A stretch of DNA of 64,000 bases from Phocaeicola faecalis (GCF_021730445.1 NZ_JADNRM010000002.1:95840-159839); one strand, 5' to 3'. Shown: positions 38,509 to 47,921, counted from the first letter of the stretch. The notes: generated by a model not told the origin, from the sequence alone. Numbers and translations: made by a program.

Positions 38509-38567
38509 TTTCTTCTTTCATTATTTTCTTTCTATATTTGTGCTCTATAACACGGTTTTATAGCACA
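38509..38567 (+). promoter_or_regulatory. Promoter and palindromic operator candidate of the second Crp/Fnr gene
   Basis: TTTC (38509-38512), a 20-base spacer and TATATTTG (38533-38540) form a near-consensus promoter. Overlapping its downstream edge is an inverted repeat: TGTGCTCTATAA (38539-38550) and TTATAGCACA (38558-38567), spaced by seven bases. It ends three bases before the start codon. Confidence 0.7.
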
Positions 38568-38570
38568 CCT

Positions 38571-39272
38571 ATGGTTAAAAAAGAATTATCAGAAACAGAG
38601 ATTGCCGAAAGCATACCTGATTTATGGCAACCTTTAACCCAAGAGCAAAGAGAGTTCTTGGCTCAGAATTTTACGATACAAAAATATAAGAAGAATGAGA
38701 CCATTTATTGCGAGGGAGAAACTCCCATGCATTTGATGTGCCTCCTCAGTGGTAAGGTAAAAATTTACAAAGAAGGTGTAGGCGGACGCAGCCAAATTAT
38801 CCGGGTTTTAAAGACAAAAGAATATTTTGCTTACCGCGCTTACTTTGCCGAGGGTAACTTTGTTACGGCAGCATCTGCTTTCGAACCGTGTACCGTCTGT
38901 CTGATTCCCATGCCGGCTATCATGAAGTTAGTGAAAGAAAATGCTGAATTGGCATTGTTTTTTATCCGCCAGCTCTCGATTGATTTGGGTATCTCGGACG
39001 AAAGAACTGTCAACTTAACCCAGAAACATATCCGTGGCCGTCTGGCCGAATCTCTTCTTTTCTTGAAAGAGACCTATGGATTGGAAGAGGACGAATCTAC
39101 ACTGAGTATCTATCTTTCACGTGAAGACTTGGCTAACTTATCGAATATGACAACTTCGAATGCCATTCGCACACTCTCCAATTTTGCTACTGAAAGATTA
39201 ATCACAATCGACGGCAGAAAGATTAAAATCATAGATGAAGAAAAACTGAAGAAGATTAGTAAGATAGGATAA
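38571..39272 (+). CDS. Crp/Fnr family transcriptional regulator
   Basis: The start chosen gives MVKKELSETEIAESIPDLWQ; an upstream in-frame ATG at 38538 lies inside the promoter. The 233-residue protein has a cyclic-nucleotide-type beta roll (YKKNETIYCEGETPMHLMCLLSGKVKIYKEG) at ~40-130, a dimerisation helix, and a full winged HTH (YLSREDLANLSNMTTSNAIRTLSNFATERLITIDGRKIKIID). It is longer than the regulator at 2737-3315. The palindrome over its own transcription start suggests autoregulation. It follows the second glutamine synthetase gene, a possible target by position. Confidence 0.9.
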   Translation: MVKKELSETEIAESIPDLWQPLTQEQREFLAQNFTIQKYKKNETIYCEGETPMHLMCLLSGKVKIYKEGVGGRSQIIRVLKTKEYFAYRAYFAEGNFVTAASAFEPCTVCLIPMPAIMKLVKENAELALFFIRQLSIDLGISDERTVNLTQKHIRGRLAESLLFLKETYGLEEDESTLSIYLSREDLANLSNMTTSNAIRTLSNFATERLITIDGRKIKIIDEEKLKKISKIG

Positions 39273-40126
39273 AATTCCCTGCTTCTTCTTTTTAGTATCA
39301 TTGCACTTTCATCACTGTAAGGAGGAGGGGTGCGGCAGTTGTCCACTACCTTCTGATTTAGGGTGCCCCCTCCTACAGAAACAATCGCTTTCACACAGCC
39401 TCCCCATGGACAAGAGCCTTCAATTCCCATTATGTGTGAAAGAATTTACATCTTTACTGACTCACCGACATAATGTTCTCCCTTCCTGTCACCGAATGTT
39501 GTCTTCTCCGGTTTTCAACTTCTGCATACGTTTTGAACTCCCCTAAGTCGTTTCATTAGCCGGACTAAGCGTTTTCGTCCTTTCGATTATGCCTGTCTGT
39601 CAGTCGAGTTACTACAGTCTTCCACCGTAGACTATATAGTCCGTTGCAGTAGACTGTACAGTCCATTACAGTAGACCGTACAGTCCGCTGTCGGAGTCTG
39701 TAATAATCTTCCGTTTAAAAGGCCTTGGCTGAGCCTAAGAAACGGCTTACTCTTCCCTTTGTGTGGTGATACGTCATAAGGAGATAAAACAATGACGTCA
39801 ATCCCCAAGAAAACAATGTGCCCCCATCTTTCCCCAATAGCATCGGGCTGTTCCGGAGAATCCTATGACCTTTTTAAAAAAACGTCAGGTCTTTCTTGAA
39901 CACCTCAAGACCTTTCTTGAAAAGACTTCAAGACCCTAGGGCACTACTCTGAACGTACCCAGACCTTCCATTGCAATACTGCAACAAAAACTTTCAGAGT
40001 ATCCCCATATTCACTTCCCGATGTTTGTGCGACTGCCCCCTCTTCTGCACAAAATAAAAATCTCTTCCACCGAAAAACAATTTTCTTTTTCGGCTGTTCT
40101 TATCATAAAACCAAAACCAAGAAACT
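39273..40126. other. Long intergenic region with repeats and no supported gene
   Basis: The 854 bases contain an imperfect GC-rich inverted repeat near 39320-39375, the second copy of the 203-bp repeat, and a cluster of related short segments (GACCTTTCTTGAA type, partly inverted) at 39870-39940. They also contain an 8-bp inverted repeat CCGAAAAA (40070-40077) / TTTTTCGG (40086-40093) about 34 bases before the next start codon. The frames present look like shadows or chance. Confidence 0.6.
39554..39756. repeat. 203-bp dispersed intergenic repeat, copy B
   Basis: It aligns with 7323-7525 without gaps, with scattered substitutions. The 12-bp palindromes lie at 39630, 39652 and 39674, again exactly 22 bp apart, one now GACTATATAGTC and one GACCGTACAGTC. 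The outer arms that pair perfectly in copy A are degraded here. Confidence 0.9.
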
Positions 40127-40279
40127 ATGAGCAAAGGTAAATTATGGGGAACAATCCTCTTTATATTGATAGTACTGGGATTCGGCATCTGGCTGTACAC
40201 TAGTTCTAATGTGAAAAAAGATGTGGACAAGGAAGGCATAGAAGTATTAGATGATATGACTATCCCTGCCGTAAACTAA
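40127..40279 (+). CDS. Small single-pass membrane protein upstream of the ferritin-like gene
   Basis: A 50-codon frame encodes MSKGKLWGTILFILIVLGFG, then IWLYTSSNVKKDVDKEG and a short acidic tail. It has one transmembrane helix at residues ~6-25 and a charged soluble end. It stops 30 bases before the Dps-like ferritin gene, so it is likely co-transcribed. I do not recognise the family. An 8-bp inverted repeat lies just upstream. Confidence 0.6.
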   Translation: MSKGKLWGTILFILIVLGFGIWLYTSSNVKKDVDKEGIEVLDDMTIPAVN

Positions 40280-40309
40280 ATAATAAACACTAACTTAAAC
40301 TTTTTCATT

Positions 40310-40822
40310 ATGGCTAAAGAAACAGTGAATATCCTAAAGGATAAAATTGACATTGTAGAGTTACTGGCTCAATTAAATGCAGCCTTGTCTGAAGAATGGT
40401 TGGCTTTCTATCAGTATTGGGTAGGTTCTTTTGTAGTAGAAGGTGCTATGCGCGGTGACGTGCAACGCGAATTCCAAGAACATGCTGCCGAAGAATATAA
40501 TCATGCAAAACTATTGGCCGACCGTATTATCGAGCTGGAAGGTGTACCTGTGCTCGACCCGAAACAGTGGTTTGACCTGGCACGTTGCAAATACGATGCT
40601 CCGGTAGATTTCGGTTCGGAAATCTTATTAAAACAAAATGTCGAATCAGAGCGCTGCGCTATCTACCGCTATCAGCAAATTGCCGAATTCACCAATGGAA
40701 TTGATTTCACGACTTGCGACATTGCCAAACATATCATGGCCGAAGAAGAAGACCACGAACAAGATTTGCAGGATTACTTGAATGATATTGCCCGCATGAA
40801 AGCATATATTTTAAAGAAATAA
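40310..40822 (+). CDS. Dps-like ferritin (Bacteroides Bfr/DpsL type)
   Basis: The 170-residue four-helix protein reads LNAALSEEWLAFYQYWVGSFVVEGAMRGDVQREFQEHAAEEYNHAKLLADRI, with the ferroxidase pattern E...E-x-x-H, and MAEEEDHEQDLQDYL on the last helix. From memory it closely resembles the B. fragilis bfr product, a Dps-like iron-storage and peroxide-protection protein. Cysteines in ARCKYD and ESERCAIYRY are also found in that group. It is preceded by a small membrane-protein gene and followed by a strong terminator. Confidence 0.9.
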   Translation: MAKETVNILKDKIDIVELLAQLNAALSEEWLAFYQYWVGSFVVEGAMRGDVQREFQEHAAEEYNHAKLLADRIIELEGVPVLDPKQWFDLARCKYDAPVDFGSEILLKQNVESERCAIYRYQQIAEFTNGIDFTTCDIAKHIMAEEEDHEQDLQDYLNDIARMKAYILKK

Positions 40823-40861
40823 CCACATCTGCCAATGTGCTTCCTTATAATGCAGGAAGAG

Positions 40862-40892
40862 AAGAAGGGAATGTGTCAAAACTTCCCTTCTT
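40862..40892 (+). terminator. Terminator of the ferritin-like gene
   Basis: AAGAAGGGAA and TTCCCTTCTT form a perfect 10-bp stem around TGTGTCAAAAC. The loop sequence is the same TGTGTCAAAAC that begins the MITE-like element 15 bases later. Confidence 0.9.
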
Positions 40893-40900
40893 TCGAAATC

Positions 40901-41049
40901 GGGGGTGTGTCAAAATGTGGATAATACTGTCGTTTAGTTCGTAGGGGCGAGGTTCGCTCGCCCGAAAACCGTTTCTTTGTGTATTCGGGCAGGCAAACCC
41001 TGCCCCTACAGCTGACGATTGGATAGGTCATTTTAGTTTTGACACACCT
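40901..41049 (-). mobile_element. MITE-like element, copy 2 (inverted)
   Basis: The reverse complement of this segment aligns along its whole length with 35953-36104, including both terminal GTGTGTCAAAA motifs and both GC-rich hairpins. Substitutions are few. It follows the ferritin terminator. Confidence 0.8.
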
Positions 41050-41297
41050 CTTATTTTTTAGGAATCAAGTCAAAAAGTATGTGGATATAATATTCGGGAA
41101 ACATCTGAAGTTTGCAATGCTGAAAACATACATTCTTCCAAAGTATTATAAATCAAGTATATCAGACGGACACCTGATTGGGCGTCAGCATTGTGGCTCA
41201 GAGTTCATACTTATCACCCACAGGGTTTTCAGATTGACCCATTTTTAGTTTATGAGAGTTCCGACACAGCCCCTTCCACTGTTTAATCTCATCACCT
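41050..41297. other. Intergenic segment, possible further element remnant
   Basis: On the minus strand the segment ending near 41275 starts GGGGCTGTGTCGGAACTCTC, which resembles IS-type terminal repeats and the GTGTGTCAAAAC ends next door. No transposase frame is recognisable. A 69-codon plus-strand frame here has no features that support it. Confidence 0.3.
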
Positions 41298-42098
41298 TTA
41301 TAGAGCCTGACGAATACGAACCAACTTAGTCAGCAATTCTTCGAGCAAATCAAGCTTCAACATATTGGCTCCATCACTTTTTGCAACGGTGGGGTCTTCA
41401 TGTGTTTCCATAAACAGACCGTCCACTCCCACTGCTACCCCCGCCTTGGCAATCGTCTCAATCAATTGGGGCATACCACCGGTCACTCCACAGGTTTGAT
41501 TAGGTTGCTGCAACGAATGAGTCACATCAAGAATCACAGGATGTCCGAAAGACTGCATCTCGGGAATACCGCGATAATCCACCAACAAGTCCTGATAACC
41601 AAATGTAGTACCACGTTCGGTCAGCATCACTTGGTCATTGCCTGCTTCCACCACTTTATCGGCTGCAAAGCGCATGGCACCGGGAGAGAGGAACTGTCCC
41701 TTCTTTATATTAACAATCTTTCCGGTCTGTGCTGCTGCGACCAATAAATCGGTCTGACGACAGAGGAATGCCGGAATCTGAAGTACATCCACATATTCGG
41801 CTGCCATTGCCGCTTCTTCAGCAGAATGAATGTCGGTCACTACGGGAACATCAAATGTCCGACTTACTTTCTGTAAAACTTTCAACGCTTTTTCGTCACC
41901 AATACCTGTAAAAGAGTCTAAACGTGAACGGTTTGCCTTACGGTATGAGCCTTTAAAAACGTATGGGATATTGAGTTTATCTGTCAGCTTTACTACACGT
42001 TCGGCTATACGGAGAGCCATTTCCTCACCTTCTATCACACATGGACCGGCCAACAGGAAAAAATTGTCACTCTTCTTTAAATCTGAAATTGTTATCAT
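41298..42098 (-). CDS. kdsA: 3-deoxy-8-phosphooctulonate synthase
   Basis: It condenses arabinose-5-phosphate and phosphoenolpyruvate to KDO-8-phosphate for lipopolysaccharide. The start chosen gives MITISDLKKSDNFFLLAGPCVIEGEE; an ATG at 42128 would add ten unlikely residues. Visible blocks are YVFKGSYRKANRSR, LQIPAFLCRQTDLLVAAA, KKGQFLSPG and the C-terminal GLFMETHEDP. The 266-residue length is normal. It is last of a minus-strand group with a lipid kinase and miaA. Confidence 0.95.
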   Translation of the reverse strand: MITISDLKKSDNFFLLAGPCVIEGEEMALRIAERVVKLTDKLNIPYVFKGSYRKANRSRLDSFTGIGDEKALKVLQKVSRTFDVPVVTDIHSAEEAAMAAEYVDVLQIPAFLCRQTDLLVAAAQTGKIVNIKKGQFLSPGAMRFAADKVVEAGNDQVMLTERGTTFGYQDLLVDYRGIPEMQSFGHPVILDVTHSLQQPNQTCGVTGGMPQLIETIAKAGVAVGVDGLFMETHEDPTVAKSDGANMLKLDLLEELLTKLVRIRQAL

Positions 42099-42146
42099 AT
42101 TTATTTTATACTTTGAGAAGTTATTCATCTTACATCATTGAAGCCC

Positions 42147-43076
42147 CTATTTAGGAATGATTAACGTAATAGCTTCCGGCATGACAGACACTTCCAAAGG
42201 AAAATGCCTATCCAAGATTCGTCCATCCAAACTGACAGAAGCATTCTGCGCACGCAGAATCTTGACTTTACGCGTGCGGTATGGTTTCACCATTTTATGA
42301 TTCAGAATTCGTCCCTTCAACAACATCCATAATCCAGAAAGCAACTGCAGCAATTCGGGACGATATATAACAGACACATCAAGCCAGCCATTATAAGGAA
42401 CTGCACTCGGAGTAAGGCCATAACCACGGGCACTACCTACACAAACAGTCATAATACGACCACGAATATGTTCGTCATTGACACGTAAATGCATACGATA
42501 AAGCTTACGTTCAAACAACAGCAGGAACATGGAAGCGGCAAATGAGAGTTCACGAATTCCCCAAAAACGACGGGTTCCATCCGAGATTTGCACAATACGG
42601 GCGCCCAGCCCAATGTAAATGGCATTGATGAAATAACGGTTAGTATGCTGTTCACCATCAAAAAAGTTGCAACATCCCACATCTATCTTTCTCAAACGGC
42701 GATTGATAATCCAGTCCACCGCCTGCTTATAATTGTCTTCATCCAATCCCCAATATTTGGCAAAATCGTTGCCTATACCATTAGGGATAATTCCTAAAGC
42801 AATATTCTCCTTGTCTTCGGCAGAAGAACTCATGATGCCGTTGACAGCATCATTAATAGCACCATCGCCCCCCACAACCACTATCGTACGATAACCGTTA
42901 TTGGCCAAAGTTCGCGCCAACCGTTCCACCGAGCCAAACCCTTCCGACTGAACATAATCAAACACGACTTTGCGGCTTTCCATATAGTTTCGTATCTCAT
43001 TCCATCTCTTCTGAGTCTTGCGGCTACCGGCCTTCGGATTATATATGATTCCCCATCTGCTTGGTTCTACGGCCAT
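42147..43076 (-). CDS. Diacylglycerol kinase family lipid kinase
   Basis: The 309-residue protein has the DAGK catalytic N-terminus: WGIIYNPKAGSRKTQKRW, VVVGGDGAINDAVNGIM and LGIIPNGIGNDFAKYWG. A C-terminal beta-sandwich follows. It phosphorylates a lipid diacylglycerol-type substrate or related sphingoid lipid; the exact substrate cannot be read. It lies five bases after miaA and 48 before kdsA. Confidence 0.88.
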   Translation of the reverse strand: MAVEPSRWGIIYNPKAGSRKTQKRWNEIRNYMESRKVVFDYVQSEGFGSVERLARTLANNGYRTIVVVGGDGAINDAVNGIMSSSAEDKENIALGIIPNGIGNDFAKYWGLDEDNYKQAVDWIINRRLRKIDVGCCNFFDGEQHTNRYFINAIYIGLGARIVQISDGTRRFWGIRELSFAASMFLLLFERKLYRMHLRVNDEHIRGRIMTVCVGSARGYGLTPSAVPYNGWLDVSVIYRPELLQLLSGLWMLLKGRILNHKMVKPYRTRKVKILRAQNASVSLDGRILDRHFPLEVSVMPEAITLIIPK

Positions 43077-43081
43077 AATAT

Positions 43082-44005
43082 CTAACTTTTAGTATCTAAC
43101 AAATTTATTATCTTCTCAACTTTCTCTTCTGTAGGCATCCGGGCATCCAGCCAATGAATGCTGAACCCTCTGCGCTCCATTCCGCGAAACCATGTCATCT
43201 GCCGCTTGGCAAATTGATGAATGGCAATTTCTAGCTGATGGAACATATCATCAAAAGAGAGTGCTCCGGTGGCATATAAAGTCAGATATTTATATTCCAA
43301 ACCGTAGTATATTAAATCTTCGGCGGCAATACCTCCTTCTAGTAAAGCTTTCACTTCATCCACCATCCCTTCATCCAAACGTTGTTTCAGCCGGTGGGTA
43401 ATCTTCTGCCGACGTAATTCCCTATCAATATCCACTCCTATTATCAAGCTATTCAGTGTGGGGAACTCGCGGTATTCAGGCGATTGCTGCTTGTAGTATT
43501 CTTCTATTTCAATAGCACGGATAGCACGCTTCACAGTATCCACATCGGTAGAATTATGCAATTTCTTGTATACTGACAGCATTTGCGTCAGTTCTTCCAG
43601 CGACTTACCAGCCAATGAAGCACGTAATTGGGGATTTTCGGGAACCGGCAGTAACCTGTATCCTTTCAGCACAGACTCCAAATACATGCCCGTGCCACCA
43701 CATAAAACCGGTAACTTGCCCTTTTGTTTAACTTCGTTATATGCCGAAAGAAAATCTCGCTGATATTCGAATACATTATATTTATACCCAGGCTCCACAA
43801 TATCAATCAGATGATAAGGCACTTGATGACCGTCTACGACATAGTCCGCCAAATCTTTCCCTGTTCCAAGGTCCATCCGGCGATATATCTGCCGGCTGTC
43901 TCCGCTAATAATTTCAGTGTCGAGCTTATATGCCAATGCAGCCGCCAATGGAGTTTTCCCCGAAGCAGTAGGACCTAATATCGTTATCAAATCATAATTT
44001 ACCAT
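43082..44005 (-). CDS. miaA: tRNA dimethylallyltransferase
   Basis: It transfers a dimethylallyl group to A37 of tRNAs reading UNN codons. The P-loop is TILGPTASGKTPLAAALA, followed by EIISGDSRQIYRRMDLGTGK and GTGMYLESVLKGY, all MiaA signatures. The 307-residue length is normal. It is first of the miaA, lipid kinase, kdsA group, with a TATCTTTG -7 box upstream. Confidence 0.95.
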   Translation of the reverse strand: MVNYDLITILGPTASGKTPLAAALAYKLDTEIISGDSRQIYRRMDLGTGKDLADYVVDGHQVPYHLIDIVEPGYKYNVFEYQRDFLSAYNEVKQKGKLPVLCGGTGMYLESVLKGYRLLPVPENPQLRASLAGKSLEELTQMLSVYKKLHNSTDVDTVKRAIRAIEIEEYYKQQSPEYREFPTLNSLIIGVDIDRELRRQKITHRLKQRLDEGMVDEVKALLEGGIAAEDLIYYGLEYKYLTLYATGALSFDDMFHQLEIAIHQFAKRQMTWFRGMERRGFSIHWLDARMPTEEKVEKIINLLDTKS

Positions 44006-44067
44006 CTAAAAAACATTTCTGCCACTGTTTCTCTTAATCCGAAACAGTCTTTCGGTTAATAATTGCA

Positions 44068-44075
44068 CAAAGATA
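44068..44075 (-). promoter_or_regulatory. -7 box of the miaA group
   Basis: On the minus strand TATCTTTG lies 62 bases before the miaA start. The -33 position is not TTTG but G/T-rich. Confidence 0.55.
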
Positions 44076-44123
44076 ACGAATTTGTGTAATCTACAACCAA
44101 GAAAAAGAATAAAAGTCACAGAA

Positions 44124-44924
44124 TTACTTGTCAGAAACGGCTTGTTGAAGAGTTTTCCACGTTTCCAGACTCAATACCTTCTCAAACCGGATATCATCAC
44201 TCCCTTCCTTTGCCCAATTACATATTTGAATGGATCGTTTTTCAGAATCAGGATGAGTGCTTACCCACTCGGTCAACGAAGGTAGTTCTTCCTCTTTAGA
44301 TAGTCTGAACAGAAATTCTCCAAAAGGTTCCGGATTTATTCCGGATTGCAAAAGATAGAGAACGGCTGTCTTGTCAGCCTCACTTTCCAACGTACGGTCA
44401 TAGGCAGTAGAAGAAAGAAGTTTGGCAGTGCTTCTCAACACTTCTCCACTTTGTCCCCCCGATGCCATGCCCACTAAAACAGAAAGCCCTACTTCCTTCA
44501 CTAGTTTCTTCATGATATGACCTTTCTGCATGTGAGCTATCTCATGCGCCATTATCCCACATAATTCTTCCTGATTTTCGCATTTGGCAATAAGCGAAGT
44601 AAAAACAACAAGATGATTATCGGGAAAGGCAAAAGCATTGACTTCATCGCTTTGGGCAACATGCAACTTTATTTTATCACGTTCTATATCATTGGCCTCA
44701 CATAAATGTAACAGCAACGAATCCAATGGAGCAATAACTGTATCCGACTCTACAAAGACAGCAGAACCGGAATACAAATCCCAATACATATCTCCCAGTT
44801 TCTCCTCGATAACCGTCTCGCGCAAATCAAAAACCGAAAGCCAGTCTACACGCGAAAAAGAGAATAGCACGGCTAAAAACAACACTACCGATACGAGCGA
44901 CTGCAAAAGTATTTTCTTTATCAT
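44124..44924 (-). CDS. M48 family metalloprotease
   Basis: The 266-residue protein has one N-terminal membrane segment or signal anchor (LLQSLVSVVLFLAVLFSFSRV), the zinc motif IMAHEIAHMQKGH near residue 130 and the third ligand region ESEADKTAVLYL near residue 185. It is a periplasmic or membrane-anchored HtpX/Ste24-like peptidase, probably acting in envelope quality control. It overlaps the DUF4870 gene by four bases and is last in a group of four small genes. Confidence 0.9.
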   Translation of the reverse strand: MIKKILLQSLVSVVLFLAVLFSFSRVDWLSVFDLRETVIEEKLGDMYWDLYSGSAVFVESDTVIAPLDSLLLHLCEANDIERDKIKLHVAQSDEVNAFAFPDNHLVVFTSLIAKCENQEELCGIMAHEIAHMQKGHIMKKLVKEVGLSVLVGMASGGQSGEVLRSTAKLLSSTAYDRTLESEADKTAVLYLLQSGINPEPFGEFLFRLSKEEELPSLTEWVSTHPDSEKRSIQICNWAKEGSDDIRFEKVLSLETWKTLQQAVSDK

Positions 44925-45337
44925 GGCTTACAAATCAAATCAGTCAAACCTCCGTAAACATACCACTCTATCTGCTTGCCTTTTCTCACTTGTACGGCAG
45001 AGACCACTGTAGCTACAAAGTCTACAACATTGAACAATACAACGGTAAACAGATAAGCGAAATAAAAAGAAGTGAGTTCCACACCTCCAAAAAGCAGACC
45101 GACCGTCCACCAAAACAAGACACTGTTAGTACAGAACAATGGAAGTTGGGACACCAACGCCTGCGTACAATGCCATCGCACAAAATACGTCCGCCGCCTA
45201 TTGGCTAAATAGAAAACAACCGTTGCCAACAAGTTTATAATAGGAAAAGGTAGTCCGGCCATCACAGCCAATAATGACATTAGATAACTGTTTGAAGCAG
45301 CCTCCAATTCATGTTCCGCGGGTTTATAGTATATCAT
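44921..45337 (-). CDS. DUF4870-type small membrane protein
   Basis: The 138-residue protein has about three hydrophobic segments (MSLLAVMAGLPFPIINLLATVVFYL; YFAYLFTVVLFNVVDFVATVV), with RRTYFVRWHCTQALVSQ between them, as in DUF4870/TIC20-like proteins. Function unknown. It overlaps both neighbours by four bases, so expression is coupled to the DUF2752 and M48 genes. Confidence 0.75.
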   Translation of the reverse strand: MIYYKPAEHELEAASNSYLMSLLAVMAGLPFPIINLLATVVFYLANRRRTYFVRWHCTQALVSQLPLFCTNSVLFWWTVGLLFGGVELTSFYFAYLFTVVLFNVVDFVATVVSAVQVRKGKQIEWYVYGGLTDLICKP

Positions 45338-45738
45338 AAGCCTTTATAAATATTCCAGCACCAATTAATTAATACAAGAAAAAGGAAAATAATGAAGACG
45401 CGTTTTCGAATGAAAATCCGGTCAATCCATAGATAAAAACGAAAAAAAGAATCTTCCCGCCTGATGATATCCAATAAAATCCACACAGGAAGCAGCAACA
45501 TCAATACTGCCAGCAACATACCATTCGGGTTGAGTAACAATGATTCTTTCCAATGCCCTTGACAGAGTGCAATGAGGGCTCGTGTAGAACCACATGCAGG
45601 ACAAGGAATATGGAATAACTGCTTAAACAAGCACCCTCGCCACACTCCCTCTTCCGCATGTATGGACGAAACGGCAAGCCATACATACCCGGCAGCACAA
45701 GCGACAACCGAAAGTATGTACAGAGCTTTTTTCGTCAT
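45334..45738 (-). CDS. DUF2752 family membrane protein
   Basis: Starting at the ATG that overlaps the TM2 gene stop (TAATG) gives MTKKALYILSVVACAAGYVWLA, about 134 residues. The family motif PCPACGSTRALIALCQG is near residue 55, followed by LLLNPNGMLLAVLMLLLPVWIL. There are three membrane segments. Function unknown; the cysteine pair may bind metal or react in redox. A longer frame from 45834 would run across the TM2 gene and is rejected. Confidence 0.85.
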   Translation of the reverse strand: MTKKALYILSVVACAAGYVWLAVSSIHAEEGVWRGCLFKQLFHIPCPACGSTRALIALCQGHWKESLLLNPNGMLLAVLMLLLPVWILLDIIRREDSFFRFYLWIDRIFIRKRVFIIFLFLVLINWCWNIYKGL

Positions 45739-46073
45739 TAAAGTACCATTTGAAGTTTTTGCATGTTCTTGTCGCGGGCAGCTCCCATAATGAGGAACCA
45801 GTCTACAATAGTCCAAATGCCAAAACCGCCGCAAGTGATTAACTTCGCAATTCCCAATCCTGTATCTCCAATAAAGAAGCGGTCAATACCCAGCGAACCG
45901 GCAAACAGAGAGATAATCAAACAGATAGTGGGGTCTTTGAACTGCATAACCTGCAACATTGACCATTTTGAATCGTCAGCAGCAAGCAACATATCTCTAA
46001 TTGCTGCCACTTGATAATCGGGAAAGAACTTTCCGTTTGCCATTATAAAGGCATCTACTTTTTGTGCATCCAT
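45738..46073 (-). CDS. TM2 domain-containing protein
   Basis: About 111 residues. The start gives MDAQKVDAFIMANGKFFPDY, and the TM2 domain occupies residues ~50-105 (ICLIISLFAGSLGIDRFFIGDTGLGIAKLITCGGFGIWTIVDWFLIMG). The extra ~23 residues from the upstream ATG at 46142 lie on the promoter and are unlikely. It heads the TM2, DUF2752, DUF4870, M48 group. Function unknown. Confidence 0.88.
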   Translation of the reverse strand: MDAQKVDAFIMANGKFFPDYQVAAIRDMLLAADDSKWSMLQVMQFKDPTICLIISLFAGSLGIDRFFIGDTGLGIAKLITCGGFGIWTIVDWFLIMGAARDKNMQKLQMVL

Positions 46074-46109
46074 AACTTTTATTTGTTTAATATTATTCTT
46101 CAAATTGCA

Positions 46110-46117
46110 CAAAGGTA
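46110..46117 (-). promoter_or_regulatory. -7 box of the TM2/DUF2752/DUF4870/M48 group
   Basis: On the minus strand TACCTTTG lies 36 bases before the TM2 gene start. No TTTG is seen at -33. Confidence 0.6.
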
Positions 46118-46180
46118 TAATTATATTTAATATATACCACATCTTTTCACAATTAATTGCCGACAGGACATAAAAAAACC

Positions 46181-46202
46181 GCCCGAATTACTTCGGGCGG
46201 CT
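46181..46202 (-). terminator. Terminator of gapA
   Basis: CCGCCCGAA and TTCGGGCGG form a perfect 9-bp GC-rich stem with a four-base loop. On the minus strand it is followed by seven T residues. Confidence 0.97.
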
Positions 46203-46227
46203 GTTGCTATATGGATTATATAACTGA

Positions 46228-47250
<1,023 letters not shown>

Positions 47251-47389
47251 TTAAAGGTTTTATAATATAGCTTTTAAACACTCTAATTTGGAATGTTGTT
47301 AAACATTTAGTATTTATTTCCTAAACGCGGTGCAAAAATAAGAATTTGTTTTTATATTCGCGCATAATTTCATATTAAAATAAAAAAAA

Positions 47390-47833
47390 ATGGGAAAAAG
47401 TAGTTTTTTACAAGACTTTAAAGCGTTTGCCATGCGTGGAAACGTTATTGACATGGCAGTCGGTGTTATCATCGGTGGTGCATTTGGAAAGATTGTCTCT
47501 TCCATCGTTGCGGATGTTATTATGCCTCCCATCGGGCTGTTGGTCGGCGGTGTAAACTTCACAGATTTAAAACTACAATTAAAGCCTGCCGAAGTGGTGG
47601 ATGGCGTAGAGAAAGCCGCCGTAACCCTCAATTATGGAAATTTCCTCCAGGCCACGTTTGATTTTATCATCATCGCTTTCTCTATATTCTTATTTATCAG
47701 ATTGCTCGCCCGCCTGAACCGCAAGAAGGAAGAAGTTCCGGCTCCTCCTGCAGCCCCTCCTGCCCCAAGTAAAGAAGAGGTGCTGTTAACCGAAATCCGC
47801 GATTTGTTGAAAGAACAGGCAGACCGGAAATAA
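47390..47833 (+). CDS. mscL: Large-conductance mechanosensitive channel
   Basis: The 147-residue protein has [46 protein letters not shown] at its N-terminus, the highly conserved first pore helix, then a second helix ([25 protein letters not shown]). A proline-rich linker [24 protein letters not shown] forms the cytoplasmic bundle. It opens under hypo-osmotic stress. Confidence 0.96.
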   Translation: MGKSSFLQDFKAFAMRGNVIDMAVGVIIGGAFGKIVSSIVADVIMPPIGLLVGGVNFTDLKLQLKPAEVVDGVEKAAVTLNYGNFLQATFDFIIIAFSIFLFIRLLARLNRKKEEVPAPPAAPPAPSKEEVLLTEIRDLLKEQADRK

Positions 47834-47874
47834 CAGGAAAGCTCTTAGGATAGAAAGGGATTTTTTACACATTC

Positions 47875-47921
47875 GTATGTGTGGGCCTATGCATATAAAA
47901 TATGTGTAGTTCCACACATAC
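47875..47921. other. Perfect 10-bp inverted repeat downstream of mscL
   Basis: GTATGTGTGG (47875-47884) and CCACACATAC (47912-47921) flank a 27-base A/T-rich loop that can itself pair. It may terminate mscL or act on the guaA side; no strong U-run follows. Confidence 0.5.

Noticed and set aside
41039..41248. 69-codon plus-strand frame after the second MITE-like element
   Set aside because: No recognisable domain or promoter; it starts inside the element end.
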